The translations under genes were made by a program, and so were the position numbers. The notes below the pieces were generated by a model. It saw only the letters and a list, made by a program, of their open reading frames with translations, did no database searches and was not told the DNA's origin. Shown piece after piece: positions 1 through 13,104 of a DNA stretch of 64,000 bases. This DNA is from Patiria pectinifera (Eukaryota; Echinodermata; Asteroidea; Valvatida; Asterinidae). The DNA lies in NCBI GenBank assembly GCA_029964075.1, contig CM057133.1, positions 12,300,699-12,364,698 on the forward strand, in the 5' to 3' direction. How positions within the stretch are numbered: the first letter of the stretch is position 1; every line of letters starts with the position of its first letter.

Positions 1-689
1 TACAGAGAAGATACTGATACAGCAAACGAGAGCAGGTTGTATAGAGAACCAGTATGGTAGGTGGTCCACATTTCCTTGGTCCGAGTTTGTGATCATCAGT
101 GGATCTAGCTTTCTTCATTCATCATAAACTCGGCCTCAATCCAAGTGAAGAAGATTCGATGGTGCACAGCGCTGTAAACCTGTCAGGAAGTGTAGAGGTT
201 CTGGGTGTGTTAACTTGTCTGCTTGTCCACAGGAGAATCAAGCAAATTAAACTGCAGTAGAAAGAAATTCAACCACTCATGGAAATGGTCATTGTTCTAG
301 AAGTAAGGTCTACTGTAGAACAACTGTACCAAGCATGCCAATTGTCAACACATTAAAAATATTCTTGTTGCTCAACTACATGTATGTACAATAAGTAGAC
401 AACTTTTTCCGAGCAACCTGATGGCTCAGATGACAGACACGCTAGCTGAAGGCTTACAAATACATGTACATGACATCCTCAAAGACTAGAAGATGACTGA
501 TGAAGTTTTTCTCAGACTTTCCTCTCCAGAATACTTGTTTGCTTTGTAGAACATGAATCACAATGAATTCAAACGAAGTGTTCATCAGCACTTTGATGAC
601 AACGTTCAGGCATGTGCCCTCTATGGGTGCACAGTGCTGTATATTTCCAGCCGCTGCGTGGAATGAGAATCAGCCAGCCACCACTGACA

Positions 690-765
690 AGCTCTGTAGT
701 TGAGCTGAGACATCTCAACTAGTAAGCAGGAGGTCGTTGGTTCAAGTCCAGCCTAAGCAAGCTAT
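690..765 (+). repeat. tRNA-like (SINE-head-like) segment repeated in every array unit
   Basis: A stretch with a pol III B-box-like GGTTCAAGTCC (739-749) whose flanks can pair as a T-arm (GTTGG/CCAGC around a 7-nt loop). Upstream is a near-perfect hairpin TAGTTGAG/CTCAACTA. The segment recurs with B-box-like cores at 4118, 7556, 10986 and 14308, so it travelled with the array units. The cloverleaf is not convincing, so I call it a tRNA-derived relic rather than a tRNA gene. Confidence 0.4.
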
Positions 766-1845
766 TTCCTCACAAGTTGTGCAGAGTGTACAGTGCTTAC
801 AAAGTTACATCAGTGAAGGGCAAAGTTGTCCATTGACAAAGTCACAACGAGGTACCAAAAAGTGCAGATAACAAGCAAATACGATGATAGGAGAAAAGTT
901 CTGGTTTTGCTGGCAGTACAGATCGGAAACTTCCTGCGCAGCGGAAAACATTCTCTTTTCTACAAAATCTCAGTCCTGCAAACTGCGATCCTGCCACAAC
1001 TAGACATTAATAAATGGCCTTCATTTTGAATGTGTAACACAGCCATCATTTGTTGTATACACAATGCTTCTACCTTAATTGATGCAGCAACCCACAAAGT
1101 CGAAGAGAGGAAGTCGACTGTCAGATACAGCTTCAGGGGTGCCACAGAGATAATGAGGGAAGAAGCTTTACTGCTGTCAACTAGAGAGAGGGCGTATTCT
1201 CTAGAAAAACAAATTTCGTGTCCAGGCCATTTGCCATATGACAAACTGGTTCCAGTCTCCTTGTAATTTCCCACTCAATATCCTGTTCACTAGTTCTGAT
1301 GCCTCAAATGCCGGAGATAATTCCCAAAACTTTATTAACTATGGTGACGGGTATAAAATATTAATTGTGATATCAAACAAGGAGGGAAGTTAATTTAAAG
1401 TACCAATTTAACTTGTAGTTTAGATCTTAGTAAGATAGGAAGGATGGTGTAAGGGTTAACTCAGGTTGGTGGAGGCTTTGATAACAGCTAATCCAAATTA
1501 AGACCATACCACTTTGATGATAGCAAATGATCAGAATATTACTTCTTGGAAAAATGAATTAGCCTGTAACCAACCTACACTTATAACAATTATTATGAGA
1601 AAATCTTGCTCAAAGGAAAGAAAGAACTAGAACCAAATACCTTGTGAAGTTATCAACCTAAAACAGCATCATTCATAAGAGAACAATGATGAAAAGGGCT
1701 TTAAAAGTGTGCCACTTATATTTGACAAACCCCGGCTCCTCATAGTAAGAGGTCACCACTGGTCAACATTTTCTTTCTCACCTCCTGGCCTACTGTGTGC
1801 AAACCAATGGAGGTCTTGAATCACTATTAAATCACAGTGCAAAGC

Positions 1846-2938
1846 TTACACATCCACTGGGATCTCAACGTCACCTACATTAACCGACTGAATGACAATC
1901 ATGTCCCGAGAGCTGACTTGGGGATTGTACACAAGACGATCTAACATCTTACACTTCAGTTTCTGAACAAGAGCTTGCCTTGTGCTTTGCAGAACTTTCC
2001 TGTGCTCTTCCTGCATAAATGTCAGAAAAAGCGTACCGTACATCAACTGGAAATTTGACACCAATAGGAACCCCATTACAACAGCTGTGTTTATTGAAGA
2101 GTCAATTTTCCATGAAGATGACCATGTTGAATATAATGGCAAAGGGTAACCAGGCCAAAGTGTAAGAACCCAGGTAAAGGATGTATCTGATGGTTTTGTT
2201 GGAGCCCTGTCCTAGCTGTCGGACTCTGTTTGCACCAATGTTTGGCAGCATGTTGAGTTCGTTTTGTATTTTTCTCTGCTGTTCTCTGGCAATGCGCAAC
2301 AAACCCAGCACAAACCCATCAATAATCAGTAGACCCAGGACAATGATGACAGTGGAAAATATGGCAAAAATATGATTAGGAGGGCTCGATATTATAGCTT
2401 CAAAATAGTATGTGGTACTATTAGCCGCAGAGACATTTACTTCACTAGTGAGAAACACAGCAGCAAAACATGAACAAACAATAACGGACAGAACCCAGCA
2501 GGCACCTATGAGACAGCCGCAAGTCTTATTGGTCATGAAGCCCAAATATCTCAATGGATGGGCCACTTTGAAATAGCGGTCACCAGCAACAACAGCAGAG
2601 CTGGACTTAAAGGAAACCGTAACAAACACAACAGGAATTAAAAAAAAGTTATGTGTCTGTAAAATTGTGGGGCTCGAAAATTCAACTGAAACTGGGGACA
2701 GAAAGAGCCACATTATTAATATGCATAATGAGTTTGAAAATACAACTGATGCACACAGATTGGCAAGTAAGTAATTTGACGCACTGTGCAGAGTTCTGTT
2801 GAAAATAACTGAGAATATGATATAGAAATGGATCAATAGACTTATAAAAGCCAGGGGTATAAAAAGTACTTGCAATGCATGAGATAAAGGACCCAAAGGT
2901 ACCAGTATGTCAGGGGAATCAGTTCCATTAGTTTCCAT
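1846..2938 (-). pseudogene. Olfactory-receptor-like class A GPCR, array copy 1, frameshifted
   Basis: An intronless 7TM receptor gene. The start ATG at 2938 has a good context (CCATGG) and begins METNGTD, with an N-glycosylation sequon. The first frame carries TM1-TM6 with GDRYFKVAHPLRY at the TM3 end, a TM4 Trp and LAWLPF in TM6. It then ends early at 2102. The rest of the loop, TM7 and the tail (FLTFMQEEHRKVL) continue in another frame from about 2115, so one single-base frameshift separates TM6 from TM7. The normal stop after KLKC is also lost (codon at 1948-1950), adding about 35 residues to a stop at 1846. It could be a young pseudogene or carry a consensus error. Compared with copy 4 it is otherwise nearly full length. 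Confidence 0.8.
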
Positions 2939-5337
2939 GGTTCACTTGTTTCTTCATAATCAGTTCATTTTTTAAGTAGCGCACGTTCAGTGAGAAATGA
3001 AAACAAGAATATCACAAATCAATGTCTCAAAAATCTAAAAAGAATTACAAAAAGGCTATGTGACTTTGTAAATATTGCACAATGGCAAATCGCTGAAAAT
3101 CAACCAGCTTACTCGTTGAGTTTCTATCATGAAACCTTTAAGTTTTTGGAGGTTATTTTTTTACAGCTGTGATGGTTCAGGCAGACATTATTTTCCAATC
3201 TTCACTAGGTCCTACATGTATGCAATTCTGCATGGAGGAACAAAAGTGCTCAAAAATGACATTTGCAATCGCAATGGTAGCTGCACGGTCATTGTGAGAA
3301 ACTGCTGGGAAACTGCATGACATCTGTCATTAAAAGTCTTGTGAAGTACCAGTACACCTCTGTTTGAAGTACTGCCGTTACAGAGAAGATACTGATACAG
3401 CAAATGACACTACATCTTATAGAGAACCAGTATGGTAGGTGGTCCAAACTTCCTGGTCCGAGTTTGTGATCAGTGGATCTAGCTTTCTTCATCCATCATA
3501 CACTTGGCCTCAATCCAAGTGAAGAAGATTCGCTGGTGCACATAACAGCGCTGTAAACCTGTCAGGAAGTGTAGAGGTTCTGGGTGTGCTAACTTGTCTG
3601 CTTGTCCACAGGAGAATCAAGTGAATTAAACTGCAGTAGAAAGAAATTCAATCGCTCATGGAAATGTTCATTGTTCTAGAAGAAAGGTCTACTGTAGAAC
3701 AACTGTAACAAGCATGCCAAGTGTCAACACATTAAAAATATTCTTGTTGCTCAACTACATGTATGTACAATATGTAGACAACTTTTTCCGAGCAACCTGA
3801 TGGCTCAGATGACAGACACGCTAGCTGAAGGCTTACAAATACATGTACATGACATCCTCAATGACTAGAAGATGACTGATGAAGTTTTTCTCAGACTTTC
3901 CTCTCCAGAATACTTGTTTGCTTTGTAGTAAATGAATCACAATGTATTGAAACAAAGTGTTTATCAGCACTTTGATGACAACATTCAGGCTTGTGCCCTC
4001 TATGGGTGCACAGTGCTGTATATTTCCAGCCGCTGCATGGAATGCCAATCAGCCAGCCACCACTGACAAGCTCTGTAGTTGAGCTGAGGCATCTCAACTA
4101 GTAAGCAGGAGGTCGTTGGTTCAAGTCCAGCCTAAGCAAGCTATTTCCTCACAAGTTGTGCACAGTGTACAGTGCTTACAAAGTTACATCAGTGAAGGGC
4201 AAAGTTGTCCATTGACAAAGTCACAACGAGGTACCAAAAAGTGCAGATAACAAGCAAATACAATGATAGGAGAAAAGTTCAGATTTTGCCGGCAGTACAG
4301 ATCAGGAGCTTCCTGCACAGCAGAAAATATTATCTCTCCTACAAAATCTCAGTCCTGCAAACTGCGCAATCTTGCCACATCTAGACATTAATAAATGGCC
4401 CTCATTTTGAATGTGCAACACAGCCAACATTTGTTGTATACACAGTGCTTCTACCTAAATTGATGCAGCAACTCACAAAGTCAAAGAGGGGAAGTCGACT
4501 GTCAAATTCATCTTCATTAGTCCCACAGAGCTAATGAGGGAATAAGCTTTCTTGCTGTCAACAAGAGAGAGGGCGAATTCTCTAGAAAAACTAATTTCGT
4601 GTCCAGGCCATTTGCCATTTGACAAACTGGTTCTAGTCTCCTTGTAATTTCCCACTCAATATCCTGTTCACTAGTTCTGATGCCTCAACTGTCGGAGATA
4701 ATTCCGAAAACTTTATTAACTATGGTGACTGGTATAAAATATTAATTGTGATATCAAACAAGGAGGTAAAGTTAATTTAAAGTACTATATTAACTTGTAG
4801 TTTAGATCTTTGTCAGAGCAGGAAGTTGGGGTGGGGGAGGGTTAACTCAGGTTGGTGGAGCCTTGGAAAACTAATCCAAACTAGGACCATACCACTTTGA
4901 TGATAGCAACAAGGTCAGAATATTACTTCTTCAAAATGAACTACCCTCAAACAAACCTACATTATAATACCAACTATTATGAGAAAATCTTGCTCAAAGG
5001 AAAGAAAGAACTTGAACCAAATACCTTGTGAAGTTACCCACCTAAAATAGCATCATTCATAAGAGAACAATGACGAAATGGGGCTTTGAAAAGTATGCCA
5101 ACGGGCACACTTATATTTGACAAACCCCGGCTCCCTTTGCTTAAGAGGTCACCAATGGTCAACATTTTCTTCCTCACCTCCTGGCCTACTGTTTACAAAC
5201 CAATGGGGGTCTTGACCAATATTGACCCAAGTAATAAGCAGGCTGACAATGCATAGGAGGGTTAATTAACCCACTGAATGAGAATTTTGTCCCACGAGCT
5301 GATTTGGGGTTTGCATGTACATGGGAGGATCTAACAT

Positions 5338-6331
5338 CTAACACTTGAGTTTCTGAACAAGAGCTTGCCATGTGCTTTGCAGAACTTTCCTGTGCTCTTC
5401 CTGCATAAATGTCAGGAAAAGCGTACCGTACATCAACTGGAAAAGTGCCAGCAAAAGTAACCCCATTAAAATACCCATGCTTGTTCCCAAGTCAATATTT
5501 GAGAAGATGACCATGTTGAACATAATGGCAAAGGGTAGCCAGGCCAAAGTGTAAGAACCCAGGTAAAGGATGTATCTGATGGTTTTGTTGGAGCCCTGTC
5601 CTAGCTGTTGGACTCTGTTAGCGCCAATGTTTGGCAGCATGTTGAGTTCGTTTTGTATTTTTCGCCGCTGTTCTCTGGCAATGCGCAACAAACCCAGCAC
5701 AAACCCATCAATAATCAGTAGACCTAGGACAATGATGACAGTGAAAAATATGGCAAAAATATGATTAGGAGGGCTCGATCTTAGGGCTTCAATATAGTAT
5801 GTGGTACTATTAGCCGCAGAGAGATTTACTTCACTAGTGAGAAACACAGCAGCAAAACATGAAGAAACAATAACGGACAGAACCCAGCAAGCACCTATGA
5901 GACAGCCGCAAGTCTTATCGGTCATGAAGCCCAAATATCTCAATGGATGGGCCACTTTGAAAAAGCGGTCACTGGCAACAACGGCAGAGCTGGACATAAA
6001 GGAAAGTGTAACAAACACAATAGGAATAGAAAAATTATATGTGTCTGTAAATTGTGGGGCTCGAAAATTCAATATAAACTGAAACTGGGAGCAGAAAGAG
6101 ACACATAAAAACTATGCAAAATGAGTTTGAAAATACAACTGATGCACACAGATTGGCAAGTATGTAATTTGACGCACTGTGCAGAGTTCTGTTGAAAATA
6201 ACTGAGAATATGATATAGCAATGGATCAATAGACTAATAAAAGCCAGGGTATAATGGCTACCAACAATGCACGAACCAATTGACTGAATTGTAGGTCTAT
6301 GTCAAGGGAAATCAGTTCCATTAGTTTCCAT
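5338..6331 (-). pseudogene. Olfactory-receptor-like class A GPCR, array copy 2, multiply frameshifted
   Basis: Homologous along its full length to the intact copy at 12106-13104. The ATG at 6331 is followed by an early frame break near 6303, a second near 6248 in TM1 (a C-run one base shorter than in copy 1), and a third near 6055 before TM3 (a T-run one base shorter than in copy 4). The longest open part, from about 6072 to 5338, covers TM3 to the C-terminus and keeps SDRFFKVAHPLRY, ARExRRKI at the TM5 base, LAWLPF and the KLKC end. With three breaks it is most likely a pseudogene. The TM3-TM7 part is intact, so decay or consensus errors are recent. Confidence 0.8.
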
Positions 6332-8781
6332 GGTTCACTGTTTCTTCATAATTAGAAGATGCATGTTCACTGGGGATAAAATCAAAGTGTAATCACAAAT
6401 GTCTCACAAACCTAAACAAAAAGGCTTTTTGACAATGGAATGATAAATGATACAATTGCACAATGGCAGATCAATTACACCAACCAGCCCCCAAAAAAGA
6501 AGGAAAAATAGAAATGAGAATTCAACAATATACAGTTGGATTTTAAGTTGTCAAATCAAAATACGCAAACAAATTACTAGTTGATTTTCCAACATGAGAA
6601 CTTTAAACATTTTGGAGGTTATTTTCAGTTCTACAGCTGTGATGTCCAATCTTCACTAGGTCCTGTGCAATTCTGCATGGAGAAACCACAGTGCTTGTGA
6701 AAGACGTTTGCAATTGCAAACGGTAGCTGCATGGTCATTGTGAGAAACTGCTGGTAAACTGCATGACATATTCTGTCATTAAAAGTCTTGTGAAGTACAC
6801 ACGTCTGTTTGAAGTACTGCCGTTACAGAGAAGATACTAATACAGCAAATGAGAGTAGGTAGTATACAGAACCAGTATGGTGGGTGGTCCAAATTTCCTT
6901 GGTCTGAGTTTGGGACCAGTGGCTCTAGCTTTCTTCATTCATCATAAACTCGGCCACAATCCAAGTGAAGAAGATTCGCTGGTGCACAGCGCTGTAAACC
7001 TGTCAGGAAGTGTAGAGGTTCTGGGTGTGCTAACTTGTCTGCTTGTCCACAAGAGAATCAAGAAAAATTAAACTGCAGTAGAAAGAAATTCAATCGCTCA
7101 TGGAAATGGTAATTGTTCTAGAAGTAAGGTCTACTGTAGAACAACAGGCATGCCAATTGTCAACACATTAAAAATATTCTTGTTGCTCAACTACATGTAT
7201 GTACAATATGTAGACAACTTTTTCCGAGCAACCTGATGGCTCAGATGACAGACACGCTAGTTGAAGGCTTACAAATACATGTACATGACATCCTCAATGA
7301 CTAGAAGATGACTGATGAAGTTTTTCTCAGACTTTCTCCTCCATAATAAACTTGTTTGCTTTGTAGTAAATGAATCACAATGAATTCAAACGAAGTGTTC
7401 ACCAGCACTTTGATGACAACATTCAGGCTTGTGCCCTCTATGGGTGCACAATGCTGTATATTTCCAGCCGCTGCGTGGAATGCCAATCAGCCAGCCACCA
7501 CTGACAAGCTCTGTAGTTGAGCTGAGACATCTCAACTAGTAAGCAGGAGGTCGTTGGTTCAAGTCCAGCCTAAGCAAGCTATTTCCTCACAAGTTGTCAG
7601 AGTGTACAGTGCTTACAAAGTAACATCAGTGAAGGGCAAAGTTGTCCATTGACAACGAGGTACCAAAAAGTGCAGATAACAAGCAAATACAATGATAGGA
7701 GAAAAGTTCAGATTTTGCCGGCAGTACAGATCAGGAGCTTCCTGCACAGCAGAAAATATTATCTCTCCTACGAAATCTCAGTCGTGCAATCTGCGCGACC
7801 CTGCCGCATCTAGACATTAATAGATGGCCTTCATTTTGAATGTGTGCTACAGCCATCATTTGTTATATACACAATGCTTCTACCTTAATTGATGCAGCAA
7901 CGCACAAAGTCAAAGAGGGGAAGTCCACTGTCAAATTCATCTTCATTAGTCCCACAGAGCTAATGAGGGAATAAGGTTTACTGCTGTCAACGAGAGAGAG
8001 GGCGTATTCTCTAGAAAACTAAATTTCATGTCCAGGCCATTTGCCATCTGACAAACTGGTTCTAGTCTCCTTGTAATTTCCCACTCAATATCCTGTTCAC
8101 TAGTTCTGGTGCCTCAAATGCCGGAGATAATTCCGAAAAAACTTTATTAACTATGGTGACAGTGGTATACAATATTAATTGTGATATCAAACAAGGAGGT
8201 AAAGTTAATTTAAAGTACTATATTAACTTGTAGTTTAGATCTTTGTCAGAGCAGGGAGTTGGGGTGGGGAAGGGTTAACTCAGGTTGGTGGAGGCTTGGA
8301 TGAAAAGTAATCCAAACTAGGACCATACCACTTTGATGATAGCAACACGGTCAGAATATTACTTCTTCGAAATGAACTACCCTCAAACAAACCTACATTA
8401 TAATACCAATTATTATGAGAAAATCTTGCTCAAAGGAAAGAAAGAACTTGAACCAAATACCTTGTGAAGTTACCCACCTAAAATAGCATCATTCCTAAGA
8501 AAACAATGACGAAATGGGGCTTTGAAAAGTATGCCAACAGGCACACTTATATTTGACAAACCCCGGCTCCCTTTGCTTAAGAGGTCACCAATGGTCAACA
8601 TTTTCTTCCTCACCTCCTGGCCTACTGTGTACAAACCAATGGGGGTCTTGACCAATACTGACCCAAGTAATAAGCAGGCTGACAATGCATGTTACCATAG
8701 GAGGGTTAATTAACCGGCTGAATGAGAATTTTGTCCCGCGAGCTGATTTGGGGTTTGCATGTACATGGGAGGATCTAACAT

Positions 8782-9770
8782 CTAACACTTTAGTTTCTGA
8801 ACAAGAGCTTGCCATGTGCTTTGCAGAACTTTCCTGTGCTCTTCCTGCATAAATGTCAGGAAAAGCGTACCGTACATCAACTGGAAAACTGACACCAATA
8901 GGAACCCCATTGAAAAACCCATGCTTGTTCTCAAGTCATCAATCTTTGAGAAGATGACCATGTTGAACATAATGGCAAAGGGTAACCAGGCCAAAGTGTA
9001 AGAACCCAGGTAAAGGATGTATCTGATGGTTTTGTTGGAGCCCTGTCCTAGCTGTCGGACTCTGTTAGCGCCAATGTTTGGCAGCATGTTGAGTTCGTTT
9101 TGTATTTTTCGCCGCTGTTCTCTGGCAATGCGCAACAAACCCAGCACAAACCCATCAATAATCAGTAGACCTAGGACAATGATGACAGTGAAAAATATGG
9201 CAAAAATATGATTAGGAGGGCTCGATCTTAGGGCTTCAATATAGTATGTGGTACTATTAGCCGCAGAGAGATTTACTTCACTAGTGAGAAACACAGCAGC
9301 AAAACATGAAGAAACAATAACGGACAGAACCCAGCAAGCACCTATTAGACTGGCGCAAGACTTATCGGTCATGAAGCCCAAATATCTCAATGGATGGGCC
9401 ACTTTGACAAAGCGTCACTGGCAACAACGGCAGAGCTGGACATAAAGGAAAGTGTAACAAACACAATAGGAATGAAAAATTATATGTGTCTGTAAAATTG
9501 TGGTGCTCGAAAATCCAATATAAACTGAAACTGGGACAGAAAGACACATAAAAACTATGCAAAATAAGTTTGAAAATACAACTGATGCACAAAGATTGGC
9601 AAGTAAGTAATTTGACACTGTGCAGAGATTCTGTTGAAAATAACTGAGAAAATGATATAGCAATGGATCAATAGACTAATAAAAGCCAGAGGTATAAAGA
9701 TTATCAGCAATGCTTGAGATAAACGACCCAAAGGTGGGTCTATGTCAGAATCAGTTCCATTAGTTTCCAT
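8782..9770 (-). pseudogene. Olfactory-receptor-like class A GPCR, array copy 3, multiply frameshifted
   Basis: Starts at ATG 9770 (METNGTDSD). The receptor reading then moves between frames near 9630 (after TM1), near 9475 (entering TM3) and near 9415 (inside the DRY-like motif, where one base is missing). From there a single frame runs to the stop at 8782 and encodes TM4-TM7 and the tail ending KLKC. Its 3' flank matches copy 2 rather than copies 1 and 4. Three frame breaks make it a pseudogene on present sequence. The motif order is otherwise the same as in the intact copy. Confidence 0.8.
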
Positions 9771-12105
9771 GGTTCACTGTTTCTTCATAATTAGAAGATG
9801 CACGTTCACTGGGGATAAAAGCAAAGTGTAATCACAAATGTCTCACAAACCTAAACAAAAAGGCTTTTGACATTGGAATGATAAAAATTGCACAATGGCA
9901 GATCAATTACACCAACCAGCCCCCCAAAAAAGAAGGAAAAATAGAAATGAGAATTCAACAATATACAGTTGGATTTTAAGTTGTCAAATCAAAATACGCA
10001 AACAATTTACTCGTTGATTTTCCAACATGAAAACTTTAAACTTTTTGGAGGTTATTTTCAGTTCAACACTATTGTCCAATCTTCACTAGGTCCTGTGCAA
10101 TTCTGCATGGAGAAACCACAGTGCTTGTGAAAGACGTTTGCAATTGCAAACGGTAGCTGCATGGTCATTGTGAGAAACTGCTGGTAAACTGCATGACATA
10201 TTCTGTCATTAAAAGTCTTGTGAAGTACACGTCTGTTTGAAGTACTGCCGTTACAGAGAAGATACTAATACAGCAAATGAGACTCTTATAGAGAACCAGT
10301 ATGGTAGGTGGTCCACATTTCCTTGGTCCGAGTTTGTGATCATCAGTGGCTCTAGCTTTCTTCATTCATCATAAACTCGGCCACAATCCAAGTGAAGAAG
10401 ATTCGCTGGTGCACAGCGCTGTAAACCTGTCAGGAAGTGTAGAGGTTCTGGGTGTGCTAACTTGTCTGCTTGTCCACAAGAGAATCAAGCAAATTAAACT
10501 GCAGTAGAAAGAAATTCAATCGCTCATGGAAATGGTCATTGTTCTAGAAGTAAGGTCTACTGTAGAACAACTGTATCAAGCATGCCAATTGTCAACACAT
10601 TAAAAATGTTCTTGTTGCTCAACTACATGTATGTACAATATGTAGACAACTTTTTCAGAGCAACCTGATGGCTCAGCTGACAGACACGCTAGCTGAAGGC
10701 TTACCAATACATGTACATGACATCCTCAAAGACTAGAAGATGACTGATGAAGTTTTTCTCAGACTTTCCTCTCCAGAATACTTGTTTGATTTGTAGAACA
10801 TGAATCACAATGAATTCAAACGAAGTGTTCATCAGCACTTTGATGACAACATTCATGCTTGTGTCCTCTATGGGTGCACAGTGCTGTATATTTCCAGCCG
10901 CTGCGTGGAATGCGAATCAGCCAGCCACCACTGACAAGCTCTGTAGTTGAGCTGAGACATCTCAACTAGTAAGCAGGAGGTCGTTGGTTCAAGTCCAGCC
11001 TAAGCAAGCTATTTCCTCACAAGTTGTGCAGAGTGTACAGTGCTTACAAAGTTACATCAGTGAAGGGCAAAGTTGTCCATTGACAAAGTCACAACGAGGT
11101 ACCAAAAAGTGCAGATAACAAGCAAATACGATGATAGGAGAAAAGTTCTGGTTTTGCTGGCAGTACAGATCGGAAACTTCCTGCGCAGCGGAAAACATTC
11201 TCTTTTCTACAAAATCTCAGTCCTGCAAACTGCGCGATCCTGCCACAACTAGACATTAATAATAAACGGCCTTCATTTTGAATGTGTAACACAGCCATCA
11301 TTTGTTGTATACACAATGCTTCTACCTAAATTGATGCAGCAACTCACAAAGTCAAAGAGGGGAAGTCGACTGTCAAATTCATCTTCATTAGTCCCACAGA
11401 GCTAATGAGGGAATAAGCTTTACTGCTGTCAACAAGAGAGAGGGCGTATTCTCTAGAAAAACAAATTTCGTGTCCAGGCCATTTGCCATATGACAAACTG
11501 GTTCCAGTCTCCTTGTAATTTCCCACTCAATATCCTGTTCACTAGTTCTGATGCCTCAAATGCCGGAGATAATTCCCAAAACTTTATTAACTATGGTGAC
11601 GGGTATAAAATATTAATTGTGATATCAAACAAGGAGGGAAGTTAATTTAAAGTACCAATTTAACTTGTAGTTTAGATCTTAGTAAGATAGGAAGGATGGT
11701 GTTTCAATGAGGTTGGCAGAGACTTTGATAACAGCTAATCCAAATTAAGACCATTACCACAATATTGATGATAGGGAAATGATCAGAATATTACTTCTTG
11801 GAAAAATGAATTAGCCTGTAACCAACCTACACTGTAACAATTTAATGAGAAAATCTTGCTCAAAGGAAAGAAAGAACTAGAACCAAATACCTTGTGAAGT
11901 TATCAACCTAAAACAGCATCATTCATAAGAGAACAATGATGAAAAGGGCTTTAAAAAGTGTGCCACTTATATTTGACAACACTATTAAATCACAGTGCAA
12001 AGCTTACACATTCACTGGGATCTCAACGTCACCTACATTAACCGACTGAATGACAATCATGTCCCGAGAGCTGACTTGGGGATTGTACACAAGACGATCT
12101 AACAT

Positions 12106-13104
12106 CTAACACTTCAGTTTCTGAACAAGAGCTTGCCATGTGCTTTGCAGAACTTTCCTGTGCTCTTCCTGCATAAATGTCAGAAAAAGCGTACCGTACA
12201 TCACCTGGAAATTTGACACCAATAGGAACCCCATTACAACAGCTGTGTTTATTGAAGAGACAATTTTCCATGAAAAGGTGGAAACAGGGAATATAATGGC
12301 AAAGGGTAACCAGGCCAAAGTGTAAGAACCCAGGTAAAGGATGTATCTGATGGTTTTGTTGGAGCCCTGTCCTAGCTGTCGGACTCTGTTTGCACCAATG
12401 TTTGGCAGCATGTTGAGTTCGTTTTGTATTTTTCTCCGCTGTTCTCTGGCAATGCGCAACAAACCCAGCACAAACCCATCAATAATCAGTAGACCCAGGA
12501 CAATGATGACAGTGGAAAATATGGCAAAAATATGATTAGGAGGGCTCGATCTTATGGCTTCAATATAGTCTGTGGTACTATTAGCCGCTGAGACATTTAC
12601 TTCACTAGTGAGAAACACAGCAGCAAAACATGAAGAAACAATAACGGACAGAACCCAGCAAGCACCTATGAGACAGCCGCAAGTCTTATCGGTCATGAAG
12701 CCCAAATATCTCAATGGATGGGCCACTTTGAAAAAGCGGTCACTGGCAACAACGGCAGAGCTGGACATAAAGGAAAATGTAACAAACACACTAGGAATAG
12801 AAAAAATGTTATGTGTCTGTAAAATTGTGGGGCTCGAAAATTCAATATAAACTGTAACTGGGAACAGAAGGAGATACGTATTAACTATGAAAAATGAGTT
12901 TGAAAATACAACTGATGTACACAGATTGGCAAGTAAGTAATTTGACGCACTGTGCAGAGTTCTGTTGAAAATAACTGAGAATATGATGTAGCAATGGATC
13001 AATAGACTAATAAAAGTCAGGGGTATAATGGCTACCAACAATGCATGAACCAGTTGACTGAATTGTACGTCTATTTTAAGGAAATCAGTTCCATTATTTT
13101 CCAT
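12106..13104 (-). CDS. Intronless olfactory-receptor-like class A GPCR, array copy 4 (intact)
   Basis: A 332-residue single-exon seven-helix receptor and the only intact member of the array. The start ATG sits in CCATGG; the N-terminus MENNGT carries an N-glycosylation sequon. Approximate helices: TM1 20-46, TM2 52-80, TM3 98-122, TM4 140-165, TM5 190-218, TM6 248-270, TM7 283-307. Family features are SDRFFKVAHPLRY after TM3 (compare olfactory-receptor DRYxAIxxPLxY), a TM4 Trp, AWLPF in TM6 and a short tail ending KLKC. Missing are the TM2 Asp, the TM3/ECL2 cysteine pair and NPxxY, which is replaced by GTLFLTF. By family it should couple an extracellular ligand to a G protein at the plasma membrane; the ligand is unknown. 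The nearest plus-strand paralogue starts 4.2 kb away, divergently oriented. Confidence 0.85.
   Translation of the reverse strand: MENNGTDFLKIDVQFSQLVHALLVAIIPLTFISLLIHCYIIFSVIFNRTLHSASNYLLANLCTSVVFSNSFFIVNTYLLLFPVTVYIEFSSPTILQTHNIFSIPSVFVTFSFMSSSAVVASDRFFKVAHPLRYLGFMTDKTCGCLIGACWVLSVIVSSCFAAVFLTSEVNVSAANSTTDYIEAIRSSPPNHIFAIFSTVIIVLGLLIIDGFVLGLLRIAREQRRKIQNELNMLPNIGANRVRQLGQGSNKTIRYILYLGSYTLAWLPFAIIFPVSTFSWKIVSSINTAVVMGFLLVSNFQVMYGTLFLTFMQEEHRKVLQSTWQALVQKLKC

Noticed and set aside
5372-12850. Plus-strand open frames opposite the array receptors
   Set aside because: They are antisense shadows of the minus-strand receptor coding sequence.
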